From the NCBI GenBank assembly GCA_964017145.1, contig OZ024852.1:1613945-1677944 (forward strand): a stretch of DNA of 64,000 nt, in the 5' to 3' direction. This DNA comes from Agrocybe praecox (taxonomy: Eukaryota > Basidiomycota > Agaricomycetes > Agaricales > Agrocybaceae). The translations under genes were made by a program, and so were the position numbers. Below, piece after piece: positions 34,301 to 47,355 of this stretch (the stretch's first letter is position 1; every line of letters begins with the position of its first letter). The notes under the pieces are model-generated. The model was given only the letters and a program-made list of their open reading frames with translations, was not told where the DNA came from and made no database searches.

Positions 34301-37126
34301 TTATAGAGAAACGCGGAGGATATCTTGCATTCATATCTCCTAGCTACTCGTTATGATCCACTGTGGTACAAAGCGTGGCACACATGGGCGATTACCAACT
34401 TTGACCTTATTGGACATCTTGAAACTTTAGCGGATGGAAAGGCGTTAGACGTCGCAGGAGGCCGACTTGTTGTACATGTCGTGCAAGCTATAGATGGTAT
34501 GTAACTGCGCAATGGGTTCAGATTCTCTTCTGATCTCCATTATAGGCTTCTTCCATTCTATTGCTCTTCGTAATAAGGACGCACTCCAGGACACACTCCG
34601 TCTTTTGACACTCTGGTTCAAATACGGTTCCCATGATGATATTAGCCATGCCATGGCTGGTGGTTTCTCTACTGTGGAAGTTGACACCTGGCTCGAGGTT
34701 ATCCCTCAGGTAGATTCAATTTTGTGGTCAAATTTTTCTACCGATGCTAAGTTTCTGTTCAACAGATCATTGCTCGCATCCAAACACCCCATGCGAATAT
34801 CCGTCGAAATATTGATAATCTGCTCACCGATGTCGGGAAACACCATCCTCAAGCCCTTATTTACGCTTTAACGGTAGCCTCTAAATCGTCGAGTATTGCT
34901 CGTAAGAATGCGGCCACGTCCATCATGGACCGCATGCGCGAACACAGTCCGACGATTGTCTCACAGGTATTTTATCTGTTTCCCTTCTAACATAGTAGCA
35001 ATTAAACTGATTTTATTAAGGCGATGGTTGTCAGTCGCGAACTTATCAGAGTTGCCATTCTATGGCATGAACTATGGCACGAAGGTCTGGAAGAAGCATC
35101 TCGGCTATTCTTCTCCGAAAAGAATGCCCCTGGTATGATTGCTACTCTGGAGCCCCTACATGAGTTGCTTGAAGCCGTAAGTGTTTATTCGTTATAATTA
35201 GGATCATTATACCCATACTTGTAACACAGGGTCCCACAACTTCTCGAGAGGTTTCCTTTGCCCAAGCATTCGGAAGAGAGTTACATGATGCACGCGAGGC
35301 TTGCCGCCGGTATCGTGCATATGGTGATACAACGGAATTGGATAAGGCCTGGGATATTTATTACGGGGTGAGTCATGTATCTAACCATCTTTAAACTCAA
35401 TCACCGGCTAATCGATTGTCATAGGTTTTCCGGAAGGTTGAGAAGCAATTGCCTCAACTTACTACTCTTGATCTACAATATGTGTCTCCTAGTCTCTTGA
35501 AGGCGAGACATCTTGATTTAGCTGTACCTGGTATGAAATCATCGTTCTTCTTCCCTTGGCCTGTCTAAACCTTGGATTAGGTACATACCAAGCTGGAAGA
35601 CCAATTATCAGAATCGCAAGTTTCGCTCCCAAACTCACTGTTATAGTGTCGAAACAGCGGCCTAGAAGGTTGTCTTTGAAGGGAGACGACGGTCGAGATT
35701 ATCAATATATCCTCAAAGGTACGATTGGGATTTACTTTCAACAATTCTTCGATGTGATTAACATGCAATACAATAGGTCACGAAGATCTACGCCAAGATG
35801 AACGCGTGATGCAACTCTTTGGACTTGTGAATACTTTACTCTCCGTCGATACGCAAAGCTTCAAGCGCCGCCTCCACATACAGAGGTACCCTGTCATCCC
35901 ATTAGCACCCAATGCGGGATTGATAGGTTGGGTACAGGATAGCGACACTTTGCATGTCCTCATACGGGAATACCGTGATTCCAGAAAGGTCTTGTTGAAT
36001 ATTGAGTATAGGCTCATGCTACAGGTCAGTGTCTCACCTACGGTCTTATGTTTGAATCTCTGTCGAACTTTGCATAGATGGCTCCCGATTACGAAAACCT
36101 CTGCCTCTTGCAGAAGATCGAAGTGTTTGAATATGCCTTGGAAAATACAACGGGACAGGATCTTTACCGTGTACTATGGCTCAAGAGCGCGAATTCTGAG
36201 CATTGGCTTGAACGACGAGCTACATATACTCGATCCCTTGCCGTCAATAGCATGGTTGGGCATATTTTGGGATTGGGTGACAGACATCCTTCCAACGTGC
36301 TTCTGGAACGAAAGACCGGAAAAGTGGTGCATATCGATTTTGGAGACTGTTTCGAAGTCGCCATGAATCGCGAGAAGTTCCCCGAGAAAATTCCTTTCCG
36401 TCTGACAAGAATGCTTACCCATGCTATGGAGGTCAGTATATATTCGATATTCAAACAAGAGTTATAATTCTGAATTTCTTGATTGTCTATAGGTTAGCGG
36501 CATTGAAGGCAGCTTCCGAAATACATGCGAGATTACGATGACTGTTCTCCGCGATAACAAAGAATCTTTGATGGCAGTCTTGGAAGCCTTTGTATATGAT
36601 CCTCTAATTAACTGGAGGTTGATGCAAACCGAGGTTGAAGTTCGTCGACCTGAAGGTATGTGCCCCTGCTTTTTCCATCGGCTCTAGGTTTGACTTCCTT
36701 GATGTTTAGACCCTGAGATGGATCCGGAACGTGTGTCTGACATGGCGAGAGTGGCAGGTCACCCTCAAGGTCCTATGCGTAAGCTCAAAGCGGACGAAAA
36801 TGATATCTTCAATGGTAATTGCAACTTGTTTTTGATGAAAATAACATTTCTGACGCTCTCAAACTAGATGAAGGGCAACTGGGTGGTGCGCAGGAAGTTC
36901 GCAACGAACGTGCCCTCTTTGTCTACAACCGCGTCCAGAACAAGATCACTGGTGAGTTGTCAATGTTTATTTTTCCTTTCTCTATCTCACACTCCATTAT
37001 GAAGGCCGAGACTTCAACCCTGATGTTGTTTTGAGTGTTCACGAGCAAGTCGAGAAATTGATTGAGCAGGCCACTGCGCTCGAAAATCTCTGTCAATGCT
37101 TCTCTGGGTGGTGCGCTTTCTGGTAG
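28371..37126 (+). CDS. TOR: Target of rapamycin (TOR) PIKK kinase
   Basis: Start [20 protein letters not shown]. Exons to about 32300 encode HEAT repeats (for example PGDYSGFL and [20 protein letters not shown]). The FAT region runs to about 34,900 ([23 protein letters not shown]). The FRB domain reads [20 protein letters not shown] ... [11 protein letters not shown]. The kinase domain has [27 protein letters not shown] and HIDFGDCFE. The FATC end is [12 protein letters not shown] just before the stop at 37124-37126. TOR controls growth, translation and autophagy in TORC1/TORC2. The FRB residues that contact FKBP-rapamycin in human mTOR (Ser in EASR, Trp, Tyr and Phe of AWDxYYxVF) are all kept, so rapamycin sensitivity is predicted. 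Roughly 25 introns. Confidence 0.97.
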
Positions 37127-37509
37127 TGTTCGTCGGCTCTCGTTCCGCATGTGTAATATACCTACAACATTTCTATATCCTGTAATAACACCTGTACAGT
37201 ACTTACTTTGGGATCTTTGTTATTCTTATTCTATCTAATTGCCCACAATTAATTTTTTGGACTCTTTCACCAAGTGTACATCTAACCATCTGACTCTCAA
37301 AAGTGCTTGCCTAAAAGCGGAAAGTGTCTCGATCAATACCAATGCTTAAATGACTGTTTACTTACAAAAGCAACCGTCGTGTTTCTGTCATTCATCCCCT
37401 CAACCCTCCACATTTCAGGTTCCAAAATCAGGGACCTCCGTCGATACCCCCTAAACTCAAGAGTGAAACGAAAGTACCTTGAAAATATTGTATCTATATC
37501 TTGCCGACA
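37127..37509. other. Intergenic: TOR 3' flank and Arp8 promoter
   Basis: 383 bp between two plus-strand genes; no other gene supported. Confidence 0.5.
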
Positions 37510-40265
37510 ATGCCTCGAGGAATTCCAAATGCGAAAAGAGATGAAACTGGGATGCGGTATACGACGTTCAATGTTCCTTTGGCGTAAGTCGTTAATTGTA
37601 ACTAGTTCTTGATACTCGCATTGATCCCAGACACCCCAGAATCAATCCTAAACATGTTACCTCGACGTATACGAAGTATGATTCGCAAACATTCTGGGCG
37701 CGAAATGCTGCTCGCAAAGGCAAGGCTCCATTGGTAGATGAAAAACCACAGGACCAAAGGTGCGCACATACACCTGAACTTCTCATGGCTCTTTCTGAAT
37801 TCCAGGAAGACGGGGCTCCCAAGTCATTGTCATACACCCAGGCTCGCGATATATTCGGATAGGTAGAGCGTCCGACGTCAATCCAGTCTCAGTGCCTTGC
37901 GTAGTAGCACGGAAATCTAAGATTCCAATAACACCAACGCTACGCGTCCAATTAGTTTCACGCCCAAGGAAGGCGAATGTTGGGGTTTCATCTGGGGATG
38001 ATATGTCGGTTGAGGATGATCAACCTGACCTTGTGAGTGATCGCTCGAATAGATCGAATAAAATGGCTAACCTTCACTACGCGAATTAGTTTAATTCCAA
38101 GTTGGCCTCTATAACACTTTCCCTACGCGACCGCATGAGATTTTACAAGTTACGAGTGACACCCAATGCCACAAAAATAGCATCGACGTTCAATGAACAG
38201 TTCAAACCGGAGAAAATCGCTGAACATAACGACTATCAGACAGAATGGATTGACGGGGCTAACACAGACGAAACGCTTATTGGAGAAAAGGTGTGCACTA
38301 TCTAGATAATGAAATGGTTTTTCTTACCTGGACTCAGGCGCTTCGCATCGTGGACCCTATAGCTTCGAATTACATGGTGAAATGGCCAATTCATGGGTCT
38401 AACTTTAATACAAGGGACTACAACTCTATTCAAATGATTCTTAGCGACCTTGAGGCTCTTATCGAAGAAACATTGAGCGAAAGATTAAACATCAACCGTC
38501 GGGAATACAAGGCATTTACTTTCCTTTACTTCTGTTGCAATCTGATTCTTATATTTTCACAGGACTTCTCAATTATGCTCGTCATACCTGATTTCTACAA
38601 CCGTGTTTACGTCCGAGAAATTATAAATCTCTTGATATTCTCCATGGGTTTTAAACAGATATGTGCACAACAGGTATGACCCTGCATTTAATCAAAACGA
38701 ATGTCAGTTGACTCCTTAAGTAAAGGAATCCCTGGCCGCTACTTATGGTGCAGGTATATCGAATGCTTGCGTGGTGGATGTCGGTGCGACAATAACCAGT
38801 ATTGCTTGCGTGGACGAAGGCTTGGTTCTACCAGAGACTCGGTATGTAGCAACTCTCTGGTGGTAACGTAATTTATGACAATTCGAACCATATAGCATGA
38901 CGCTAAACATGGGTGGTGACGATATCACGGAATTTCTTTATGTCTTGCTGGAGCGTATCAAGTTCCCATACAGGGACATTGACCTCAATAACTCTTACGA
39001 CTGGCAAGTGATGGAGGAGTTAAAGTCCAAATTCTGCTCTTTAGCCGATGCAAGTATCTTCATTTCGTGCAAGTACCCTCTTTGCTAACCCATGCACAGA
39101 GCGACGTGGCATTGAACTTGTGGGATTTCAATGTAAGGAGGCCAAACAAACTCACAGAAAAGTATGGACTACGGACCTACGACGAAACTATACTTGCACC
39201 AATGGTAAACCTCTAGTTTTTTGTTCCACACGTAGCATATGCTTACCTCGACGCATTCAGTGTCTTTTCGAACCTCGTATAATAGAATTTGATAATAAGC
39301 GAAAAGGCTTCCGTCCTCTTTCGCAGAACGTAACGGAAGAAATTATAGGGCATCAAAGTGACTACGTCGTGAGTGGCCTTTCTGTGTTTTTAGAAGTCTT
39401 AGCATTGTCCACTGATTTCTTTTCTCGCAGACAAATGCCATGGTGATTTCCACGCAACATCTGATGCCCCTTCAAGCCCCACCTCCGGCAGACCAGGTTG
39501 CCCCTCAGTCAATTGCAGCAGATGTGCCTCCAGGTTCGTTTTTGATGGCTGTGTGTAGACTACTGTGCTACAGCTAAATTTCTTAGATAATGGGTCGACT
39601 TTGCAAGGCGAGGCAGATGCACAATCCATGAACGTCGATGCAGGAAATGCGGATACAGCATCGGAAGCCCAAATCGAGGTCATTGATATTGAAGACGAAG
39701 GTAAATCAACGGCGCCACACCCTCAACCACCGTCTCAAGCGGTACAAGTTCAACCCAATCAGCAATCTCAGGCTGCCCTTGATATTGACATTTACTTTGA
39801 AGCAAGTAAACTACCTCTAGATGTCGCTATTTTCAACAGTGCCCGTGCAGCTGGTGGCGACGAGAAAATCAGGAAGTATCTCCAAGCGGTGTTGGTTATC
39901 GGAGGGTCAGCTTTGATACCTGGGATGTCGCATGCATTGGAGAGCAGGTGGAAGATCTACGTTCTTTTTGTATCAGCTTGATCTTCTTACCTTTATTATT
40001 TCTAGATTGCAGGCCATTGCGACACCGTTAGTGCCCAACATGGAGAAGGTGCAAATAATTCCCCCACCTAAGGAAGTGGATCCACGCGTTTTGGCTTGGA
40101 AAGGTGCGGCAGTGCTCAGCAAGATGGACAGTGTATCGGATTTGTGGGTTACCTCTGCAGATTGGGTATGATCTCCTTGCTTTTAACTAGCAACTCGTTG
40201 CTCACTGATATCTGAAGGATCTATTTGGTATGCGTGCTCTGAAAGAAAGATGCTTTTACTTGTAA
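37510..40265 (+). CDS. ARP8: Actin-related protein Arp8 (INO80 complex)
   Basis: Start MPRGIPNAKRDETGMRYTTF. The actin-fold phosphate-1 segment reads GSQVIVIHPGSRYIRIGRAS after an intron ending ccaggaag. Further exons give YQTEWIDGANTDETLIGEKA, WPIHGSNFNTRDYNSIQMIL, DFSIMLVIPDFYNRVYVREI and VVDVGATITSIACVDEGL. After an acidic insert come DIYFEASKLPLDVAIFNS and VLVIGGSALIPGMSHALE. The protein ends DLFGMRALKERCFYL. The order and the R-x-L-KER end match Arp8, the nucleosome/DNA-binding module subunit of the INO80 remodeller in the nucleus. An early acceptor and the exon near 37790 were chosen to keep the frame and are less certain. Confidence 0.95.
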
Positions 40266-40594
40266 ACTGTCCAATGTAGACTTTCCAACATCTTTGTAAT
40301 ACTATGTTAAAACGTCCGGTATGGAAGTGCCGCTCTACAATTGATTTGAGTACTATTCGTACAGGATGATAAATGCTAATAAGAATAAGCGCTTGAGCTG
40401 GATACGAAATGATAATGTTTGAGATTTGGAAAACTAAAGCTGCGACTGAATGAGAATAAAAATATGGGGACCAGGCTGGAAAAGAAATCATTCTCATAAA
40501 AAATTGGCCAACAATGCGAAATGATGAAGCGGATGTTCCTTTGGAGTTGAAGCGGATGGACGGCATACATGGGCAGAAGCGATAGGTGAGACGG
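40266..40594. other. Convergent 3' intergenic region
   Basis: 329 bp between Arp8 (plus) and RING gene (minus) stops; no gene supported. Confidence 0.5.
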
Positions 40595-41801
40595 TCAAAC
40601 ACCGAGCTTGCATTTCATGTCGATAAAGTCTTGCGATTCCATCGTATGCCAGTTATCAAGAAGATATCCCATCTCCTGTTTGCCTTCTCTGCGAAGAAAA
40701 ATATTATTCTTCAACCAAATGATAAATAATTATAAAAGACTTGCCTAGCCTTTTTTAGCCACTCCGCCCTCAAGTGGCCGCCCTCTCTCCAAGTAGACAC
40801 ATCCAAGTTATCCGTAATCTTTTCATATTCCTTTTCTTCCGACGGTTCTCTTTTCCGGGTACAACGTCTGCCGCGATCCTTTCTCGATTGTGAAGCCCAC
40901 GAGGTTTCACTTTCTTCTCTTTTAATTTTCACTTGCGAGATTAACGGCGGTTTGGTGAGCTTTTCTATGAGCGAGTCAATAACCGACGCGGTTACGCGAT
41001 TGGGAATAAAGGGGAATACAGTGAGGAACCGAGGGGTGTCTTCGTGAGGCGGCATCAGAGTACTGCGACAGATTGGGCAATCTACCGATTCATGCCATGT
41101 TCCGCACAGGCGATGAAGGCGGGAAAAGAACCATTTGAGCACACAAATTCCGCAGAAGGTATGACCACAATGTGCCGGGTTTAAGGAGTAAGGGGCGGCG
41201 AGCACCTCATAACATCTGCACAGAATGATTAAAAAGGCGTTTGTTTTGCGAGAACTTGTATCTTACAAGGCGCAAGTGAAATAGTCTTCAAGTTGCTTTA
41301 ACGTTGACTGCAAGTCTCGTTCGGCAAGCTGTGACATCATCAAGGATGTCTGGTCCTCCTTTCTGGATACCGACAGGATCCGCTCTTCGAGTTGGTCAGA
41401 CCGATCCCTCAGATCCTTCTCCTTGTCCGCCAAACGCTTCTCACGTTTCTCCAGTTCAGAGGTCGTTGTCCGTCTCAATCGTCGACAGTCGGAACCGGAA
41501 GCCGTTGGTTGTATTGACTCGCCACTCGATGAGCTTTCTTCATCGTGTTTTTGCTCATTGATAATGACCGCGCTACCATGGGATAATTTCCGTCTTCTCG
41601 CTCGAGATGCGGATGACGGTGTTGCTTGAGACACACTCAAAGCTTTGCTTGCCGCTGAATTGATAAAAGCGGCAAGATCAGGGCGATGCACACATCTTCA
41701 GCATAAATATATATATATATCTGCTGCATACCTTCACGATCTTTTAATCTAGATGACCGCCTTTTCTTTAGTGTGCTCGAGGATTCATGATTTTTGGGCA
41801 T
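40595..41801 (-). CDS. Coiled-coil RING-finger protein (putative E3 ligase)
   Basis: Start MPKNHESSSTLKKRRSSRLK at 41801; an in-frame ATG at 41897 would add 32 weakly protein-like residues. Intron 1 (41731-41655) holds an (AT)7 run and joins KDRE to AASKALSVSQ. A charged coiled coil follows (TSELEKREKRLADKEKDLRD). The RING finger is built across an intron: TCALCYEVL, CGHTFCGICVLKWF, VDCPICRSTL. A Lys/Glu-rich tail follows. The last exon, reached through a GC-AG intron, encodes EGKQEMGYLLDNWHTMESQD and ends KCKLGV. The RING arrangement implies E2 binding and ubiquitin ligation, probably nuclear given the basic N-terminus. No close named relative is recognised. Confidence 0.82.
40689..40744 (-). 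other. GC-AG intron in the RING gene
   Basis: On minus it reads gcaagtcttt...ttcgcag. Splicing joins EWLKKAR to EGKQEMGYLL and opens a 37-codon coding end. Reading through instead gives a short AT-rich tail (QVFYNYLSFG). Confidence 0.78.
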
Positions 41802-44800
41802 ATATGCTGTTTTTGAAAAAAGGCGGACGGTCAGAGTCGTTCGGATTGAAAGAGCGTCGGGCCAAGAACGTCCTTTGCAGACGCTCTGACCAGTCACGTG
41901 TTAATCGCAATCGGCTTTGGGCTGTAATCAAATTTTTTAAATCTTGCTTTCATCCTCGATCCTCCTGCTCGAAAGGGCTTTGTTCTTTTCTCGCATTCTC
42001 TATGCTACTATGGGTATTCTTTTTACTTGATTAACAGGAGCATGTTACCTGCTGTCTTACCAATTTCAAGAATTTCCTACAGATGCAACACCTTCGGAGT
42101 AGGGCATCCGTAATTGTCAATATGAAGTGCAGCATGGCATCCGAAACGTTGGGAACACTTGTCCGAGCAATTCTACGGGACCGCGAAAAATAAACGTCCT
42201 CGTTTGGAATGCGCAGTGCACTCTCACGTCGAAACTTCTGTGGAGTGGACAATCTGCAGTTTAACAAAAATATGGCAATTCTTCATATAGCTGTTTCCTC
42301 CCTCACCCTATATGGGATAATAGCGCATGGTCACCTTTTCAAAAAAACTGCTTCTCATGACCGAGTACTGTCAGACTGCACCAATCGACGGGCGGTCAGA
42401 ACTTTTGGATACATCCCTGTCAACAATTCAATGCATTTTGATGAAGCTGTAACGTTAACCGTCAAGCTTTGTGATCTCTGGATGGACTCTTCGATGTTTT
42501 GTTCATCTAAACTGCCTTTCTTCGCGTTTTTCTCTGTGGAATCTTCTTTGTTGGTGTCGTATGTATCCTGGCCACTCTTGACATTTCTGGTTCTTTCTTC
42601 TTCCTGTTCGGGTCATTCCTATCTGTCCTGCCGCAAAGCTGCGCGCGAGACAGTGTCTCCTTTCCTTGACGCGCCACAACTTTTTTGTCTCCGCTACCTG
42701 ACCTGACGTCTTTACGTCGCGAAAGGCTTTTCGGAAACCGAGAGCACCTTTCCCTTCTTGTTGAGACCAACACCCGTCAATCTATCGGTTTTTTGTTCAC
42801 TTTTGTAGGATCAGAAGAATCCGTTCTGAAAGTTGCCAAGTGACAATGCTGATATAGCCCCCCTAAGGCGGCTTCTTCTTGACTCTTGACTCTTGAAGGC
42901 TATTGAACAGCATCCATCTGATGATATCCTGTCTGGTCTTTTCTTGGAGATCAAGTCTTGTCTTGTTAGCGAGATGGTATCTCTCAACTCATTTATCAGA
43001 AATGTAACATTTGCAGATCTTACGCATACGTACAGATGTACATGTGTGATCAACACAAAACGGACATCTTTATGAAAACACTCATCAGACAAAGACTCCG
43101 GGATACGTATGTTTTTGATTGGCTGATGATGCACGCAGGATGATGGGCTTGACCGAGGATCGACATAATTGGTGGGTGCTGTTCATCTAAGTACCGGTGC
43201 AGCATGCATGGTGGCTTCTCGTCATGGTTACCGACGTTTGGAAGGGGATACACTCTAAACATGACGAAAACGATTGTAAAGCACATGTCATGTGTACGTC
43301 GGTATCTTGTAATTGGCTGCTGGGCGTACAGATCCCGAAGTGCGCAGTGGGCAATATTACTGGACAGCGCTATTGGCCCGAACACGTCTCTTTCTTAACT
43401 TACGTATGTTTAGTTCTTACTTCTTTATTCTCATCGGCGTCATACTTTAAATTATCTCTGACCGGGTACACTGCGAGTGTTGCCCGCGGCACAAATATAA
43501 CTCGACATAGTACCCGTGGTAAGAGTAAGTCCGTATGTTTTTTTTATGTAGCATTGACCGTCGACCACGCTTACTCGTACGTTTCTTAAAGGAAGGAAGA
43601 CCACACACCCGTATGTCCGAGAAAACATACGTTTAATCTATCAAACTTCTGACTCGCTTGTTCGCTTTGTTCTGATTTATTTCTCGCCTCGGTCAACAGT
43701 GGGTAAATGTTATATTACATACATATAACACGTATGTACGTACTGCTAATAATATAATGTAAGGAGTATGGATGCTGCAGTTTATAGTCGTCAGTCCGAA
43801 ATTCGAATTGTCTTCATCTGAAGGGGGTACACGTACAAGATATTCGGCAGACGAAGAAACAAAGGTTGATATTTCCATTCGACAACAGTCAATCCAAATC
43901 CAAAATTATGACTGGAGAGATCTGTGGCACGTCGAATCAAATTTCCATTTGATATTATGTATCTGTCTGTTCTGTCTGTCCAAACTCTGTCCCGAATAAG
44001 CCATGATATCATCATAATCAAACAACGCTGTTGAATCTTGATTTTTTTAATTTAGAGTTGACCGACCAATGACACGTCGGAGAACAAAAACAACAAACCT
44101 TGATTATGTTGATTTGTAATTACAAATGTATATGGCAAAATTAGACAACGCCGGGACGGGGACGGGTTGTTTGACATCGGATTTGGTGAGATTTGGTGAT
44201 TTGAACTCTTTTCGTACCACTTGGTGACGACCGACTCTTGGCGGATGTCTTGAACGCATTTTTCCGTTCGCTTGAGCGGAAGTGGTCAACGGGGCATTCG
44301 ATGGATCGCCAATTGTCATCGCGAGATGTCATTGAGTGAATGTGTGTTGAAGGCGCCGTCTTTCCCTGTTTAGGAAAGTCGGCGGGTCGGAGGTTCGGAG
44401 CCGTTAGACTTTCTTCTTCTCGTTGATGGCTGATGCTGGCTGATGACGATGGTGATGTTGGTGTATGTAAAGACCTTTGGGACTCCAGTTGCTGAGGCTG
44501 AGGATTGACAGACTGCGTCGACGATAACGAGTTGATAGAACAATGCTAGCGTCCGATGTTGTCTCTCTTCCTCGTATGATATTCTTTTCTGGAGAGAGAT
44601 GTGATTGCTGTGTAGCAAGTAACGCTGACGTTTGGAACTAGCAGGTGAGCATCGCATTCTGGCTCGGCGTCTAGTTGAGCATCTCGCGGAGAGTAGCAAG
44701 GATTAAGACATTGCGTTGGGAGCTCTATAGCCTAGAAATACCATTTCCAAAATCTTCTCGCTTACTGTCAGTGTCGTCTAGTCTGCATTCCAATACGAAT

Positions 44801-45711
44801 CCACGCAAGGCTGCTGCGGTATGTTGACTGAGAGTCGTTCATGTTAGTGCAACATTTGGCAGTTGGTTTGCACTGGAGCACTCAAACGACGAGGACTATG
44901 TCTTTGACAAATGTGCGTTTTGGCTACATATGGAATTTGGATATGTCGGGGATACTGATCCGGTAACAAAGGTTGTTTGTGACGTACGTACAAAATTACT
45001 ATCTGACTATGGTGGTTTCTTGACAGAGTGACAATGCAATGGCATTACCTTGATGTTGGTTTAATTTGCTTCTGGGTGGTTCGCTTTTTGGACATCGACT
45101 ATCGACGCGCTCCTCGGTGACCATGAGTAAGTAAAAAAAGAATGACCTGATTTGTTGTCCGGTCATGCAGTGAACAGCCAATGATGATCGTTGCTTACAT
45201 AGGGGAGACCAAGCCAAGACCAATAATCCGAGTGGAATGGCGGGGTGTCGAGGAATGATGGGATAAGAGAGTCTAAGTTGTCGGGCGACAGGTCCAATTC
45301 TGGATCGAAGAGCGCTGTCATTCGGGCGCATATACGCACGCGGCGCGTATAAAAGAAAATCTTGGGTATACGTGAGATCCGACGCAACCGGGATGGCGGC
45401 GAGGAATAAAAGAGTGGACTGGAATGGCCGGCGGAATCAAGGATGAAGCGGAAGTATATGTCTAAGTTTGGATTTGCGGGGGGAGGATAGAAAAAAGCCC
45501 GATTTGTGTGGGAAAGTCGATCTGCTGTAATTAATTGGTGACAGTCACGACGTTTGGATCTGAGATCTGACAAGTATATGATAATTTCTGTGTTTCCCCA
45601 ATGCTAATTTCATATTTAGTTGGCTCCCAACGTATCCCTCTCTCTCTTTTACCGTCCAGTTGCCCTTGTTCACTCTCTTCCGCATCTGACGCATAAAATA
45701 ATTATAGCCCA
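41802..45711. other. 3.9-kb gene-poor region upstream of the Con7-like gene
   Basis: No gene is firmly supported. There are many short ORFs on both strands with no domain or splice logic, several tacgta-type palindromes around 43,700 and 44,980, and pyrimidine tracts (tccctctctctcttttaccg at about 45,632) just before the 45712 start. A 52-codon ORF at 45163-45321 is listed separately. This stretch probably holds an extended promoter and 5' leader of the transcription factor gene, and the RING gene promoter at its left end. Confidence 0.4.
45163..45321 (-). CDS. Candidate small ORF divergent from the Con7-like gene
   Basis: 52 codons starting MTALFDPELDLSPDNLDSLI and containing FLDTPPFHSDYWSWLGLP. 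The acidic/hydrophobic composition is more protein-like than nearby ORFs. A possible donor (gtaagc) follows LGLPY, so it could be a first exon. No family is recognised and it may be chance. Confidence 0.2.
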   Translation of the reverse strand: MTALFDPELDLSPDNLDSLIPSFLDTPPFHSDYWSWLGLPYVSNDHHWLFTA

Positions 45712-47355
45712 ATGAATAATTACGAGTCTCCCTCGCCTGTGGACCCTCACTCTTCGCAGGACCCTTTCCTCCATTCGGATGCTAATTCATATCCGGTGCT
45801 CCCTCTAACTCTTTCTGGCTCCGACCATCCTTCTAGTACACAACACGATAAATACTCCCCCACTTCCAATCAACAGTCTTCCCTCTTGGATCAACGACGC
45901 ATGTCCGAGCCTGCTGCCCTCACTGGCCCTGGCCTATATCCCTCCACCGACTATTCGGCCAACAGAAATAATAACCAGGATTATCCCTTTGCTTTCCAGC
46001 CTCCTCCTCTACGTCCTGCCAACACGTCTTTATACGTCCCCACTCTCCATCGTGGCGCAAGTACAGGCTCTCTTCGCGACTTGCGCCACCATCACTTCGA
46101 CTACCCTCCTCAGCATTCAGAATGGAAGCAGGATGAATCCCGTCATCGAGAGCATCACCCTGAATATTTTAATCATCGAGGTGACTTGCTCGATGAACCC
46201 ATCTCCCCCATGCACCCTACCTTTGCTCATGGAATGAATGGCTCACCAACGTCAGGTCTACCCTACTCACCCATTAATGACAACTTTTACGGTCCATCTC
46301 CTCCTAATACTGGCACCTCTACCTCATCGTCAATAGCACCCCTTAGTCCGTCACGCTCAATATCACAGCACCTGCAACGAAGCTTGAGCGAGCTAAACGG
46401 CGATGGCATCGACCGCAAAACATACTCTTTCGTGGCATTGCCCGGTAACGCGGTCAAGAAGCGTCCTAGGCGGCGTTACGACGAGATTGAACGTCTTTAT
46501 CTTTGCTCCTGGCCAGATTGCAACAAATCTTATGGTACTCTCAACCATCTCAATGCGCACGTTACGATGCAGAAGCACGGTCCGAAGCGCAATCCCAATG
46601 GTGAGTGTGTCTTTGACAACCTCCTCCCGGGACAGCCTTAATTAATTAATGCTCCCCATTTTGTAGAGTTCAAAGAGCTTAGGAAACAGTGGCGCAAAGC
46701 CAAAAAGGAGCAGGAAGCATTGTCCGCACAGATGCGCCGCGAAAGCTACAGCGACGGTTATGACGATCATCCTGCCTTCAACCATCGTTATATGTCCTCT
46801 CACATGCAGCAGCGCCCTCACTCGTCCCATCATCCTGGGCTAGGCCTACCTTCGTCGGTGACCATCGGCACCTCCGATAGATATTCTATTCCCATAGATG
46901 ACATTCGCTACCCGGCACACGACCGTGACGATGGCATGGGCGCTTATGAACAAATGTCCGCTCGTCAGCGATATGGTAATCTGCATGCCTCGTCATGGCA
47001 AGGCGGATCAAATATCTCCACGCGATCCAACACGCAACAAAATTACAACTCCATGTCCGCGCAGCATGCGCACCATTCACAACTGCCTCAACTTGCCGTT
47101 CAAAATAGTCGCATGTCAATGGAGCACAACGAGTCCTTACCTGGGCATCTCAACCGTCTCCCTCAAAACAGCACGCTGTTGACACCTCTTCCCGGATATG
47201 CATCGACATCGCTGATCCCTTCGTTACAGAATGGAAACGCGTATGCTGCGGACGGATATGAGATGTATGACGACGACAATGGACGGCCCGGTACTGGTCA
47301 CAGTATAGGAAGCATGGGACATGGCAGCGGCGATGACTTTGAACATACTCAATGA
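45712..47355 (+). CDS. C2H2 zinc-finger transcription factor, Con7-like
   Basis: Two exons split by one intron (46601-46664); about 520 residues. The N-terminal 230 residues are Ser/Pro/His-rich. The conserved core is KTYSFVALPGNAVKKRPRRR, then YDEIERLYLCSWPDCNKSYG, then TLNHLNAHVTMQKHGPKR, followed over the intron by EFKELRKQWRKAKKEQEAL. This single C2H2 finger with a basic lead-in and helical exit matches fungal Con7-type regulators. In ascomycetes these control morphogenesis and infection-structure genes. The C-terminal part is disordered and rich in His/Gln/Ser/Asn. It is surrounded by unusually long non-coding flanks, as is common for developmental regulators. The role in this species is inferred. 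Confidence 0.85.

Noticed and set aside
42209..42706. 165-codon ORF in the Con7-like upstream region
   Set aside because: No recognisable domain, codon and residue composition look random, and the opposite strand is equally open; no splice context.
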